Source: Micromonospora sp. M71_S20 (GTDB lineage Bacteria; Actinomycetota; Actinomycetes; Mycobacteriales; Micromonosporaceae). Taken from it: 64,000 nucleotides of DNA. The notes under the pieces were generated by a model. That model saw nothing but the letters and a program-made list of their open reading frames with translations. It was not told where the DNA came from and searched no databases. This document shows, in pieces, positions 27,263 through 34,716 of the stretch (position 1 is the stretch's first letter; the number at the start of each line of letters is the position of its first letter). Location: the NCBI RefSeq assembly GCF_003664255.1, contig NZ_RCCV01000002.1:64501-128500 (forward strand), given 5' to 3'. The translations under genes were made by a program, and so were the position numbers.

Positions 27263-28141
27263 GTGGGTGCACGCCTCGTCGGCCTGGTCCTCGCCAGGTG
27301 GACCCACCTGCCCGACCGCGCCTTCCGCGTGGCCGTACGGATGGCGCTCACTGCCCTGGACGAGCCCACGGACAAGGTGCCCGCCGCAACGTACTTCGGC
27401 GGACGCGACGCCCTGGCCAACGTCCTGCGCAACGAGCGCGGCGGCACGCGCGACAGCGTCCTACGCGTCGTCCGCCTCGCCATCGAGGACCTGATCGACG
27501 CCGGAGCCGCGAAGCGGGTCTCCAAGGGCCGCGTCGGCAACAACGCGGTCTACGAGCTGACCCTCCTCAACACCCCCAAGTCCATCGGCAAGCGTCACTG
27601 CACCGTGGAGAAGGAGGGGGAAACCAGCGTTCCCCCTGAGGGGGAAACCGGGATTCCTCCTCAGGGGGAAACCAGCATTCCGCAGAGGGGGAACGCCGCA
27701 TTCCCCCCTAGGAACCACGACGAACCAAGAGAGGACCCACAGGAGGAAGTAAGGCTCCCCGTACCTCCGGTCCTACCTGCCGTAGACACCACTGGGGGCG
27801 CGCCGCCCCCAGACCCCCGACGACCCGACGACCCTTCGGGCCGCCGGACCTCACCGGAAACCGCAACCTCCGCCGAGGAACAGCAACCACCTCAGCCTGA
27901 GACCGCAACTCACGACCGCGCGCACGCGAGCGACCCGCCGCCGGCTCTCCGCCTGGTCCCCGGCAACCCTGACGCCATCCCCACCGACGAGCGGACCAGC
28001 CTCTTCCCCGCCCCGGTGCCCGGACCGCCCCGCAACCCGCTCCGCCGGCCCGACCGCGCCGCCCAGGCCATCGCCGAAGCCACCGCCCGCCGCGAAGCCG
28101 CCCGCGCCGCCCACCAGGCCGCCCAGGGAGAGACCGGATGA
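27263..28141 (+). CDS. Phage replication initiator-like winged-helix protein with internal origin repeats
   Basis: 292 aa, GTG start with AGGAG upstream. The N-terminal 110 residues are helical with a winged-helix look (TYFGGRDALANVLRNERGGTRDSVLRVVRLAIEDLIDAGAAKRVSKGRVGNNAVYEL). Four 8-residue repeats of the form GETSIPPQ follow, then a disordered Pro/Thr-rich region and a basic C-terminal helix. This organisation (initiator with iterons in its own gene) matches lambda O-type proteins, so I infer replication initiation. No helicase loader is evident. Confidence 0.7.
   Translation: MGARLVGLVLARWTHLPDRAFRVAVRMALTALDEPTDKVPAATYFGGRDALANVLRNERGGTRDSVLRVVRLAIEDLIDAGAAKRVSKGRVGNNAVYELTLLNTPKSIGKRHCTVEKEGETSVPPEGETGIPPQGETSIPQRGNAAFPPRNHDEPREDPQEEVRLPVPPVLPAVDTTGGAPPPDPRRPDDPSGRRTSPETATSAEEQQPPQPETATHDRAHASDPPPALRLVPGNPDAIPTDERTSLFPAPVPGPPRNPLRRPDRAAQAIAEATARREAARAAHQAAQGETG
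27616..27704. repeat. Four iterons, probable phage replication origin
   Basis: 18-bp units with consensus GGGGGAAACCAGCATTCC start at 27616, 27640, 27664 and 27687 (spacing 24, 24, 23). Each is an imperfect inverted repeat (GGGGGAA...TTCC). They encode the GETSxPPx repeats. The fourth copy is shifted by one base relative to the codon frame, which argues that the DNA motif rather than the peptide is kept. Confidence 0.75.
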
Positions 28142-28341
28142 CGACCTTGCCCCGGCACCGCACCCCGGGCGAACGCCGCGCCCAGGCGTCCGCACAAGCC
28201 GCCATCGCCCGCGCCCTCGCCCACGTGCCACCCCCACCCGCCGAAGAGGACGAGTTCGTCCTCGGCCAGCAGTACCCGTACGTCACCCCCGCCCGCGCCC
28301 GACAGATCCGCCACGAGATCGAGGAGACCCGAGCCCGATGA
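28138..28341 (+). CDS. Hypothetical phage protein
   Basis: 67 aa, ATGA overlaps at both ends. Basic N-terminus, then PPPPAEEDEFVLGQQYPYVTPARARQIRHEIEE. Unknown. Confidence 0.6.
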   Translation: MTTLPRHRTPGERRAQASAQAAIARALAHVPPPPAEEDEFVLGQQYPYVTPARARQIRHEIEETRAR

Positions 28342-28853
28342 CCACCACCGAGCCCTACGCCGCCGGAGACGCCCCCACCGGCCACAGCTTCGCCACCTAC
28401 CTCGACGCGGACGAGCGCAACCAGCTCGACGCCCGAGCCGCCACCGCCGAAGCCGAACGCGACGAGGCGCTCGACTGCCGCAACGTCCTTCGCCAGCAGC
28501 TCGACACCGCCCGCGAAGACACCCACCACGACATCGCCCGCCAACTCGACACCCTCGCCGCAGACCCCAGCCTGCTCCGCGACTGGCTCACCACCTGCCA
28601 GCCCCAGCCCACCGGATTCGGCGAACTGCTCCACGCCCTCGCAGAGAAGCTCCGTCAGGCCCCGGCGCCGGGCCTCGGTTCCTCGTGTCGCGCGCAGGAG
28701 CAGCCGGCCGACGCTCGCCGACGCCACGCCTTGGCCTTCAACGCCCTCAGCCGCACCCTCGCGGAGATCGGGCCGTTCGTGGCGCTGTCGGTGCGGGAGC
28801 GGTGCGCCGAGGCTGTCCTGGCCGCCCTGGACGGCGACGAGCGGGAGGGCTGA
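28338..28853 (+). CDS. Helical phage protein, unknown
   Basis: 171 aa, mostly helix with a coiled coil (ATAEAERDEALDCRNVLRQQLDTAREDTHHDIARQL). Four Cys are scattered with no clear metal motif. Coupled to its neighbour by ATGA overlap. Confidence 0.6.
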   Translation: MTTTEPYAAGDAPTGHSFATYLDADERNQLDARAATAEAERDEALDCRNVLRQQLDTAREDTHHDIARQLDTLAADPSLLRDWLTTCQPQPTGFGELLHALAEKLRQAPAPGLGSSCRAQEQPADARRRHALAFNALSRTLAEIGPFVALSVRERCAEAVLAALDGDEREG

Positions 28854-28856
28854 CCG

Positions 28857-29060
28857 ATGGCCGAGACCCCCGAGCACGTCGCCCTCACCCTCGACGGCAG
28901 CCTCGACGACTACGGCGTCCGCCCCGGCGCGATGCGGTGGATGCCACCCGAGAAGGCCGCCGCCTTCCGCGCCGCGAACTCGCCCGACGCCGTACGCCGC
29001 CGCACCATCCAGCTCGCGTCGCACGTTCGCCAGGCGCTCGCCGAGCAGGCCCGCCCATGA
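28857..29060 (+). CDS. Hypothetical phage protein
   Basis: 67 aa, ATG three bases after the previous stop. Contains YGVRPGAMRWMPPEKAAAFRAAN. Unknown function. Confidence 0.55.
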   Translation: MAETPEHVALTLDGSLDDYGVRPGAMRWMPPEKAAAFRAANSPDAVRRRTIQLASHVRQALAEQARP

Positions 29061-29245
29061 TCCGCCGTCTCCTCGCCGCAGGCGCCGCCGCGTACGTCGC
29101 CCTCATCGCCGCCGTCCTCGGCCTCACCGCCGCCCTCGACATCACCTGGGACCCCGAAGCCGCCGTCGCCCAGGCCCTCGCCGCCGTGTTCCTCGGCCAG
29201 TACCTCCTCGTCGCCCACCTGTTCAGCCGAAAGGGTCGTCCGTGA
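29057..29245 (+). CDS. Small two-helix membrane protein
   Basis: 62 aa from ATG 29057, overlapping the previous stop (ATGA). Two membrane helices: LLAAGAAAYVALIAAVLGLTAAL and AVAQALAAVFLGQYLLVAHLF, with a basic tail. The topology is small-holin or exclusion-protein-like, but its early-region location argues against lysis. Confidence 0.6.
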   Translation: MIRRLLAAGAAAYVALIAAVLGLTAALDITWDPEAAVAQALAAVFLGQYLLVAHLFSRKGRP

Positions 29246-29946
29246 CGTCTCCGCACCACCTGCACGCCGTCGCCGCCGCCTGGTCCCTCCAGGCGGCGCG
29301 CCACCACCTCCACCACCTCGCCGACGAGGAAGCCCAGCAGATCGCCGCCGAGCAACTGGAAGCCCCCGCCCTCCTCCAGTCCCCGGCTTGGGGCCGCCGA
29401 CACGCCCTCGGCGGCCACGGCGACCCCACCCCCGGCATGGTCGTCATCGCCACCGACCCCCGGCCCGCACGACGCAACCGGTGGGCCGAGATGCACGGAC
29501 GGCTCGACCGGAAGCTGACCTGGCTCGCCAACGCGGTCTTCGCATCGCCACCCCACGCTGACGCGCTGGACCGTCTCCAGAGCTGTATCCCCGACCTCCA
29601 GCCCGGCACCGCCGCCCTCGTCCACCGGCACCTGGCCGACGAAGACCAGTGGGTCCGTGACGCCCTCGGCATCGACCCGGCCCGCGCGCTGCTGCCCGGC
29701 AACCCGGAGTGCCCCGCGTGCGGTGCCCGCGCACTGGAGGTGCAGACCGCCGGCCCGGTCGACGCCTGGACCGTCGTGTGCGCCGGGACCCGCCAACCCG
29801 GAGGCGGACCGCACAACCCGTGCCTCTGCACCGGGCAGGGCTGCCCGTGCGGCATGCCCAGCGCGGTGGAGGGCGTCGCACACATCTGGCCGCGTGGCGT
29901 CGTCCTCGGTGGGGTCGCGGGGGCCGCACCGCAGCAGGCCTCGTGA
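29242..29946 (+). CDS. Zinc-binding phage protein, unknown
   Basis: 234 aa, GTG start overlapping the previous stop. Helical N-terminal two-thirds. C-terminal part rich in Cys: ECPACGARALEV, VVCAGTRQPG, PCLCTGQGCPCGMP, a probable multi-zinc module. Similar proteins occur in actinophages without function. The last gene of the early operon before a change of character in the sequence. Confidence 0.6.
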   Translation: MTSPHHLHAVAAAWSLQAARHHLHHLADEEAQQIAAEQLEAPALLQSPAWGRRHALGGHGDPTPGMVVIATDPRPARRNRWAEMHGRLDRKLTWLANAVFASPPHADALDRLQSCIPDLQPGTAALVHRHLADEDQWVRDALGIDPARALLPGNPECPACGARALEVQTAGPVDAWTVVCAGTRQPGGGPHNPCLCTGQGCPCGMPSAVEGVAHIWPRGVVLGGVAGAAPQQAS

Positions 29947-30069
29947 GCCACGATCACGGTTGATGCCTTGAGCCCCGCTACGGGTAATTATGTCCGAAGT
30001 TCCGCAATGGAATGACCTCTCCCCGGAGAGCGCTGCACATTGACGACGCCGGCCAGGATCGGAGAGGTG

Positions 30070-31170
30070 ATGAGCGAGACGAACGTCGTCCGACACCTGA
30101 AGCTCGACATCACTCTCGACCTTGCCCGGCCGGACCTCGGCCACCCGGAACAGCCCGACCTCTGGGAAGAACTCCGGAAGCGCCCCGTCCACCGCGGTGA
30201 ACTCCGCTGCATGGGGCGCTGTTTCGAGCGCGACCCCAACAACCCGCAGTGGGTCTACCTGCGAGAGCGTCAAGGGCAGCGCCAAGCCGTCCACCTCAAC
30301 CCAGGCGCCCGAGCCAACCACGCCGGTGAGAGCGAGAGTGACGAGCACAAGGCGCTGAAGGAGCGCGGCTACAAGGCTGCGATTAGCGCTGGGCTGCGCG
30401 CCACCGTGGAGGAGCACGCCCCACATGGCAAGCGCATCACGGACCTGGTGATCGAGGCCGACGGGCATCGCCTCGGAGTTGAGTACCAGCGCTCCCTGCA
30501 AGCCCCGGCTCGCATCAAGAGCCGGGTGGCCATCGCCCGAGCGGACGGGCTCACGCCGTTCTGGGCGACCGACAATCCAGAGCTGAAGATCGACTATCGG
30601 GCGCCGTTTGCCCGCTTTAACGGTGCCCAGCCCTACGAGATCCTCGCCGGTGCAAGCCTCCGCGTGGTCAGTGGGTACGACAAGGTCGCCTACGAGCGCT
30701 GCGGCTGGAAGGGGCCGCGCTGCCCTGTCAGCGGCGGACCCCGCTGCGGCAAGATTCACGCCTACCGCCTGGCCGCCAGCATCGAGCTAGACGAACTTCA
30801 GATCGGAGCGGCCACCCGGGTGTTCCTGCCCTTGCAGGAACCGAAGAAGGGCGGCGGCTTCAACCACCGGTGGCTGCGAGCCGAAGACCTTGAGCGATAC
30901 CTGGACGACCGCAACCCCGGAAGCGCTCTCGCTGTCCCCACCCTCGCTCCCGCCGACCGGGCCGCCGGCCTCGCGTGTAACCAGCGGGGCGGCCTTTTGC
31001 CGCCCCTGCAGGGGCAGCGTGCTGGGAACCAAAGGGCCGGCCTCAACTGGTCCAAGCACGCCGTTGGGGAGCCGCAGCCGTGCCGGATCTGCCGGAAGCC
31101 CGCCTTCATGCGCGACGAGGACGGTCGGCCCTGCCACAAGGTCTGCGCTGAATCGCAGATCGGTGGATAG
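30070..31170 (+). CDS. CoiA-like nuclease-fold protein
   Basis: 366 aa from ATG 30070, which has GGAGAGG just upstream (an ATG 10 codons earlier is less well placed). A central region SDEHKALKERGYKAA...KRITDLVIEADGHRLGVEYQRS has the layout of CoiA: a D-x(n)-EYQ active site of a PD-(D/E)XK fold. C-terminal CRICRKPAFM...CHKVC is a four-Cys zinc site. CoiA acts in DNA uptake/recombination in Gram-positives; phage and mobile-element relatives are uncharacterised. A perfect GGGGCGGC/GCCGCCCC hairpin lies inside the gene at 30986-31006. It stands alone with its own upstream gap, as cargo genes do. Confidence 0.65.
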   Translation: MSETNVVRHLKLDITLDLARPDLGHPEQPDLWEELRKRPVHRGELRCMGRCFERDPNNPQWVYLRERQGQRQAVHLNPGARANHAGESESDEHKALKERGYKAAISAGLRATVEEHAPHGKRITDLVIEADGHRLGVEYQRSLQAPARIKSRVAIARADGLTPFWATDNPELKIDYRAPFARFNGAQPYEILAGASLRVVSGYDKVAYERCGWKGPRCPVSGGPRCGKIHAYRLAASIELDELQIGAATRVFLPLQEPKKGGGFNHRWLRAEDLERYLDDRNPGSALAVPTLAPADRAAGLACNQRGGLLPPLQGQRAGNQRAGLNWSKHAVGEPQPCRICRKPAFMRDEDGRPCHKVCAESQIGG

Positions 31171-31301
31171 GCGCGGTCGAGGGGGCGCCACATCTAGCTG
31201 CGGTCTGCCGTAGTGAGTGCGGTCGCGGCGGCCAGCACCGACTAGTGGCACAATGGACTTGCCCACCCACACCATGTCCAAATCGATAGAAGGGACAACC
31301 T

Positions 31302-31490
31302 GTGGCGGAACTCGCCAAGGGCGATCAGTGCCCGGAGTGCGGCAACCCGATCGAAAACCTCGTTCCGTACGAGAGCAGCGACATCACCCACCCCCGGCGC
31401 GCCCGGGCATCCCAGGTGCGGGTGGCCATTGAGCCCTGCGACCACAAGGTGACCGTCCAGGCTCCGTACCACGGGCCGACGATCATCTGA
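31302..31490 (+). CDS. Small zinc-ribbon-like protein
   Basis: 62 aa, GTG start. QCPECGNPIENL plus a later CDH gives three or four possible metal ligands. Followed at once by a long hairpin terminator, so probably its own transcription unit. Unknown role. Confidence 0.55.
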   Translation: MAELAKGDQCPECGNPIENLVPYESSDITHPRRARASQVRVAIEPCDHKVTVQAPYHGPTII

Positions 31491-31491
31491 T

Positions 31492-31543
31492 CGAACCGCG
31501 TGATGCCCCCGAGAGCAGCCTCTCGGGGGCATCACGCGGTTCG
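31492..31543. terminator. Exceptionally long perfect hairpin terminator
   Basis: Perfect 24-bp inverted repeat (CGAACCGCGTGATGCCCCCGAGAG and complement in two halves) with a CAGC loop, starting one base after the preceding stop codon. Serves as terminator; unusually long. Confidence 0.85.
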
Positions 31544-31593
31544 GCCAGGCATACAACCTCGCGGGAACTACGCCGAGCGCGTAGGAAGGACGC

Positions 31594-31785
31594 ATGAGTC
31601 CCCAGCGGGTTTACAACCGGGCGAACATGCACACCTACGAGTCGGCTGACTGCACCGCGTGCGGCCAGCCCAACCACGTCAACTGGATTCCCGACGATCG
31701 ACTCGGGGTAGAGAACTTCCTGCCGGACGAGTCATGTGACAACCGGGACTGTGAGCGTTACGGCAAGCGTCCGGAGAAGCGGTAA
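31594..31785 (+). CDS. Small zinc-ribbon-like protein
   Basis: 63 aa. CTACGQPNHVNW and a later SCDNRDCERYG form a four-Cys site. It sits between two terminators as a single-gene unit, like its neighbour at 31302. Unknown. Confidence 0.55.
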   Translation: MSPQRVYNRANMHTYESADCTACGQPNHVNWIPDDRLGVENFLPDESCDNRDCERYGKRPEKR

Positions 31786-31790
31786 CGACA

Positions 31791-31827
31791 GGGCCCGAAG
31801 CGCGATTACCTCTTGCGCTTCGAGCCC
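31791..31827. terminator. Terminator after the small Cys protein
   Basis: GGGCCCGAAGCGC / GCGCTTCGAGCCC stem (one mismatch), 11-base loop. Confidence 0.75.
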
Positions 31828-31841
31828 TCAAGATCGTTCGG

Positions 31842-31871
31842 GAGCCACCATAATGACCATTATGGTGGCTC
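31842..31871. terminator. 14-bp perfect inverted repeat with 2-base loop
   Basis: GAGCCACCATAATG-AC-CATTATGGTGGCTC. It lies 7 bases beyond the stop of the leftward membrane-protein gene, so it can terminate it. The near-absent loop also fits an operator or cruciform. Confidence 0.6.
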
Positions 31872-31877
31872 ACCGCT

Positions 31878-32324
31878 TCAGTGAAGTGGCACCACTACAG
31901 GCTCATCTTGCCCATCCCATGTCACGTGCACCTCGTTGATGCCCACTGCCTCAGCCACGCGAACTATCCAGAACTCGACCGATTCGCCTGGCTGTACGAC
32001 CTCATGCTGATCCAGGACGGTGATGAAACCCCCTCGGTCGTCCAGCTTGACGTTGAAGGCCGGATCAGAGCCCATGTTCCGCATGACATAGCCGTCCCGT
32101 CCCTGCGGCCGTACGGCCCACCGCACCGGAGGCTCAGGCGGCGGCAGAGCTGCTTCTGCCGCCGCTGCCTGCCTCTCTGCTGCAACCGCTGAACGCTCGG
32201 CTGCCTTCGCCGAGCGATCTGACGCGTTAGCCGACTTCTTCGAGTAGCGCGCGCTGGCAATCGAAACCACCAGTGCCGCGACCGCGATCCCAAGGGTCGC
32301 TACGTTCTCCCAGGCCATAGGCAT
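31878..32324 (-). CDS. N-terminally anchored membrane protein, cargo
   Basis: 148 aa from ATG 32324 (ATG 32318 also possible). One membrane helix (LGIAVAALVVSIASARYSK), then an Ala-rich coiled coil (SDRSAKAAERSAVAAERQAAAAEAA), then a beta-rich C-terminal domain (GYVMRNMGSDPAFNVKLDD...VHVTWDGQDEPVVVPLH). Opposite in direction to the phage early genes, hence probably expressed in the lysogen. Function unknown. Confidence 0.6.
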   Translation of the reverse strand: MPMAWENVATLGIAVAALVVSIASARYSKKSANASDRSAKAAERSAVAAERQAAAAEAALPPPEPPVRWAVRPQGRDGYVMRNMGSDPAFNVKLDDRGGFITVLDQHEVVQPGESVEFWIVRVAEAVGINEVHVTWDGQDEPVVVPLH

Positions 32325-32412
32325 GAAGCTATCTGATCCGGCCCAACACACTGGCGTAGCGCGACTGGGTGCGCCGCTTGGCCAGACGATGGAGGGCTGA
32401 GATGATCGAGGC

Positions 32413-32637
32413 GTGGCTGACGACTTCGTGAAGACCGACCGGAACCTCAAGGTGACCCTCGACCTCGACAACCAGCTCACCTGGGGCGAGCTGTTCCGCT
32501 TCGTCGACCTGGCCAGGGCTGGCGTTGTGTCGCCAAGCGACCCCGTCGCCCTGGAGTACGACCCCAACGAGAGCATGCCGGTTATTACGGGGCTCACGGT
32601 CTACGTTGACCCCGCCGACATCTCGCAGGACAACTGA
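32413..32637 (+). CDS. Hypothetical cargo protein
   Basis: 74 aa, GTG start. Acidic alpha/beta-looking protein (LKVTLDLDNQLTWGELFRFVDLARAG...ITGLTVYVDPAD). First of three overlapping small genes. Divergent from the membrane-protein gene. Confidence 0.55.
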   Translation: MADDFVKTDRNLKVTLDLDNQLTWGELFRFVDLARAGVVSPSDPVALEYDPNESMPVITGLTVYVDPADISQDN

Positions 32638-32888
32638 TGGATCCGAAGCAGCAGAACGCCTTGACTGCTATCGGCGTCCTTACGGCCTGGCTCAGCGAAC
32701 CCGGCGGAGGGAACTTCGCTGCGGACCAGATCCACGACCTCATCGCCGAGGGGGGCGACGAAGCTGTCGCGGACCTCCTCGGAGGGCTGGTCAGCGTTGC
32801 CGGTCACCTGCTCGTCAAAACCGCCCGCGCCACTGGGCGAAGCGAGCAGGAGGTGCTCCAGGATCTGGCACAGAAATACGTCTCATGA
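32637..32888 (+). CDS. Hypothetical cargo protein
   Basis: 83 aa, TGATG overlap with the preceding gene. Helical; ends ATGRSEQEVLQDLAQKYVS. Unknown. Confidence 0.55.
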   Translation: MDPKQQNALTAIGVLTAWLSEPGGGNFAADQIHDLIAEGGDEAVADLLGGLVSVAGHLLVKTARATGRSEQEVLQDLAQKYVS

Positions 32889-33142
32889 TTTACGTCGCCG
32901 GACGCTACTGGGGTACCGCCGCCCAGGTCGCCGAACGCCTCGGCCCCGACGTCTCGGTGGCCATGGTCCGCAACTGGCACCAGCGCGACGGCCTCACCGC
33001 TCACCATGTCGGCCGGACTGTCTACTACGCCGTCAACGAGGCCGCCCGGATCGAGCGCGACAAGCGGATAGGCGGGCGCGGAAGACAGCGCCGGTGTATC
33101 GCCTCAGAACTGGCAGTGGTGGCACCGACAAGGCGGGATTGA
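32885..33142 (+). CDS. MerR/excisionase-like helix-turn-helix protein
   Basis: 85 aa from ATG 32885 (ATGA overlap). WGTAAQVAERLGPDVSVAMVRNWHQRDGLTAHHVGRTVYYAVNEAARIE is a winged HTH of the MerR/helix_turn_helix_17 type: helix, recognition helix with NW, then a Y-strand. Could be a regulator of this small cargo operon or a recombination directionality factor for the integrase; position does not decide. Confidence 0.6.
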   Translation: MIYVAGRYWGTAAQVAERLGPDVSVAMVRNWHQRDGLTAHHVGRTVYYAVNEAARIERDKRIGGRGRQRRCIASELAVVAPTRRD

Positions 33143-33256
33143 ATCCCAGGCCCGGCCGACAGCCGACAGAATCTGGCCGCCGTGGTGCTGGACCGCATAC
33201 AGCGCGACGCCTGCCCACATGTTGAGGGCGAAGTCACGGACCAAGTCTCGGCTCAT
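33104..33256 (-). CDS. Possible 50-residue membrane-associated peptide
   Basis: ATG 33256; sequence MSRDLVRDFALNMWAGVALYAVQHHGG with one hydrophobic helix and a CRCHHC tail that could bind metal. It overlaps the end of the HTH gene by 39 bases on the other strand, so coding is uncertain. Confidence 0.3.
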   Translation of the reverse strand: MSRDLVRDFALNMWAGVALYAVQHHGGQILSAVGRAWDSIPPCRCHHCQF

Positions 33257-33438
33257 GCATGGATCGTAGTGTCGGGATGCTCGCGTCTGCCCGCCTGTCG
33301 ACTTGACGCCGGCGGGCCGGCCGCCGCATGATTTGATCACTCACCGCTACAGGCGGAGTGTGCCCGCAGCCCGGATGCAGCGCTCAGCGCTCCCGGGCTG
33401 TTCTGCGTCCGGGGTCGGGACGCGCGGGCGCGGGGGAC
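33143..33438. other. Gap between HTH and PASTA genes
   Basis: Apart from the possible small leftward ORF described above, I see no gene. The sequence is less GC-biased up to about 33350. The stretch ends at the terminator of the PASTA gene. Confidence 0.5.
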
Positions 33439-33472
33439 GCGGGCAGGCCGCTGTGGTGGCCGGCCTGCCCGC
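33439..33472 (-). terminator. Terminator of the PASTA-protein gene
   Basis: GCGGGCAGGCCG / CGGCCTGCCCGC, perfect 12-bp stem with 10-base loop, 8 bases past the leftward gene's stop. Confidence 0.8.
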
Positions 33473-33479
33473 ACACCCG

Positions 33480-34034
33480 TCACCCCTCCTTGGTGCAGGT
33501 CAGCACGATCGTCCGGTCGACACGGACCTTCACGCCCGCCTTCGTGCTCTGCTTCGTCACCGTCCAATTCGGCGGATACAGCACGATCTTGTCGTCAGTG
33601 TCTTGGGAGCCGAAAGTGATCTTCGTGAAGCCCAGGTCCGTGAGCGTCTCGTAGGCGATCTGCGCGTTCTCCCCGATCAGGTTGGGCATCTTCACCTCGG
33701 CGACTGTGGGGGAAGGGGAAGCCGTGGCGGCGGTGCTCGCTGGCGCAGCCGGCACGGCCGGCGCGGACGACGCGGCCGGCGTGGTGGCAGCCGGGGCGCT
33801 CGGAGCTGGCGCCGTGGTGGCCGGGGCGGTGGTGAGCACTGGCTGCGCGGCCGGCTTCTTCTCCGGCTCGCTACCGCCGCCGACGGCAGCCCCAACGATC
33901 CCGCCCACGCAGCACATCGCGACGAGCCCGCCAACGACGAGGCCGATGATCGCGCCCTTCGACAGCCGCGGCTTCGACGGCGGTGGCGTCAGCGGCTGAG
34001 TGGGGTCAGGTTGGGCAGGTGGTGGATAAGTCAT
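33480..34034 (-). CDS. Single-pass membrane protein with one PASTA domain
   Basis: 184 aa from ATG 34034 (five codons shorter than the longest frame). Pro-rich cytoplasmic N-terminus, a membrane helix (AIIGLVVGGLVAMCCVGGIVGAAVGGG, about residues 28-54), a long Ala/Pro/Thr linker and a C-terminal PASTA domain (KMPNLIGENAQIAYETLTDLGFTKITF). PASTA domains bind muropeptides or lipid II. The layout mimics the extracellular part of actinobacterial PknB. Reversed orientation beside terS suggests lysogenic conversion or superinfection exclusion (inference). Confidence 0.8.
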   Translation of the reverse strand: MTYPPPAQPDPTQPLTPPPSKPRLSKGAIIGLVVGGLVAMCCVGGIVGAAVGGGSEPEKKPAAQPVLTTAPATTAPAPSAPAATTPAASSAPAVPAAPASTAATASPSPTVAEVKMPNLIGENAQIAYETLTDLGFTKITFGSQDTDDKIVLYPPNWTVTKQSTKAGVKVRVDRTIVLTCTKEG

Positions 34035-34209
34035 TCGGCCAGCCTGCACACCTGATCACCTGCGGTAAATCCGCCGGCAGGTTACTAGCGGTGTCGGTTC
34101 CGCGACCCGGACCAGCGCCCGGAGGGAAGGTGCGCGCGGCCTTGCCCTAACCCACGTCGAGCTTGCCGCCGACCCCTGACCGGACAAGGCGCCGGGACGG
34201 AGTGACCCC

Positions 34210-34716
34210 ATGCCCCGACACCCCAACCCGGTTACCCAGGCCGACTACGACCGCGTCCGCGAGCTGCACGCCCAGGGCCTCGGCCGCAACGCCATCGCCC
34301 GCGAAATCGGCCGCGGCGAGCGCACCGTCTCCCGCCTCGCCGCCGAGCAGGGCCTCTCCTTCGACCGGAAGGGCGCGACCGCGAAGGCCACCGAGGCGAA
34401 GAAAGCCGACGGCGCCGCACGCCGCGCACAGCTCCAGCTCGACGCCCTGGAGGCTGCGCACAAGCTCATGGGCCAGATGTTCCAGCCCGCCCTCGTCTAC
34501 AACTTCGGCGGCAAGGAGAACGACTACAACTCGACCACCCTGGAAGAGCCGCCGTTCGCCGACAAGCGGAACATCGCCACCGCCATCCAGGCCCTCGCCG
34601 CGACCGCGCTGAAGCTGGCCGAGTACGACAAGGCCACCGGCAACGAGTCCGAGAAGAGCATGCTCACCGACCTGCGGCAGGCCCTCATCGACGCCCGCAA
34701 GAGCAGCACGCCGTGA
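34210..34716 (+). CDS. Terminase small subunit
   Basis: 168 aa. N-terminal HTH (DYDRVRELHAQGLGRNAIAREIGRGERTVSRLAAEQGL) for binding the packaging site, then a helical oligomerisation region. It overlaps the large subunit start (GTGA) and opens the late operon. Identification rests on position plus HTH. Confidence 0.8.
   Translation: MPRHPNPVTQADYDRVRELHAQGLGRNAIAREIGRGERTVSRLAAEQGLSFDRKGATAKATEAKKADGAARRAQLQLDALEAAHKLMGQMFQPALVYNFGGKENDYNSTTLEEPPFADKRNIATAIQALAATALKLAEYDKATGNESEKSMLTDLRQALIDARKSSTP

Noticed and set aside
28685..29245. Long frame ending at 29245 as one gene
   Set aside because: Its first two-thirds is a shadow of the 28338 and 28857 genes; only the part from ATG 29057 has sensible membrane helices and an ATGA overlap.
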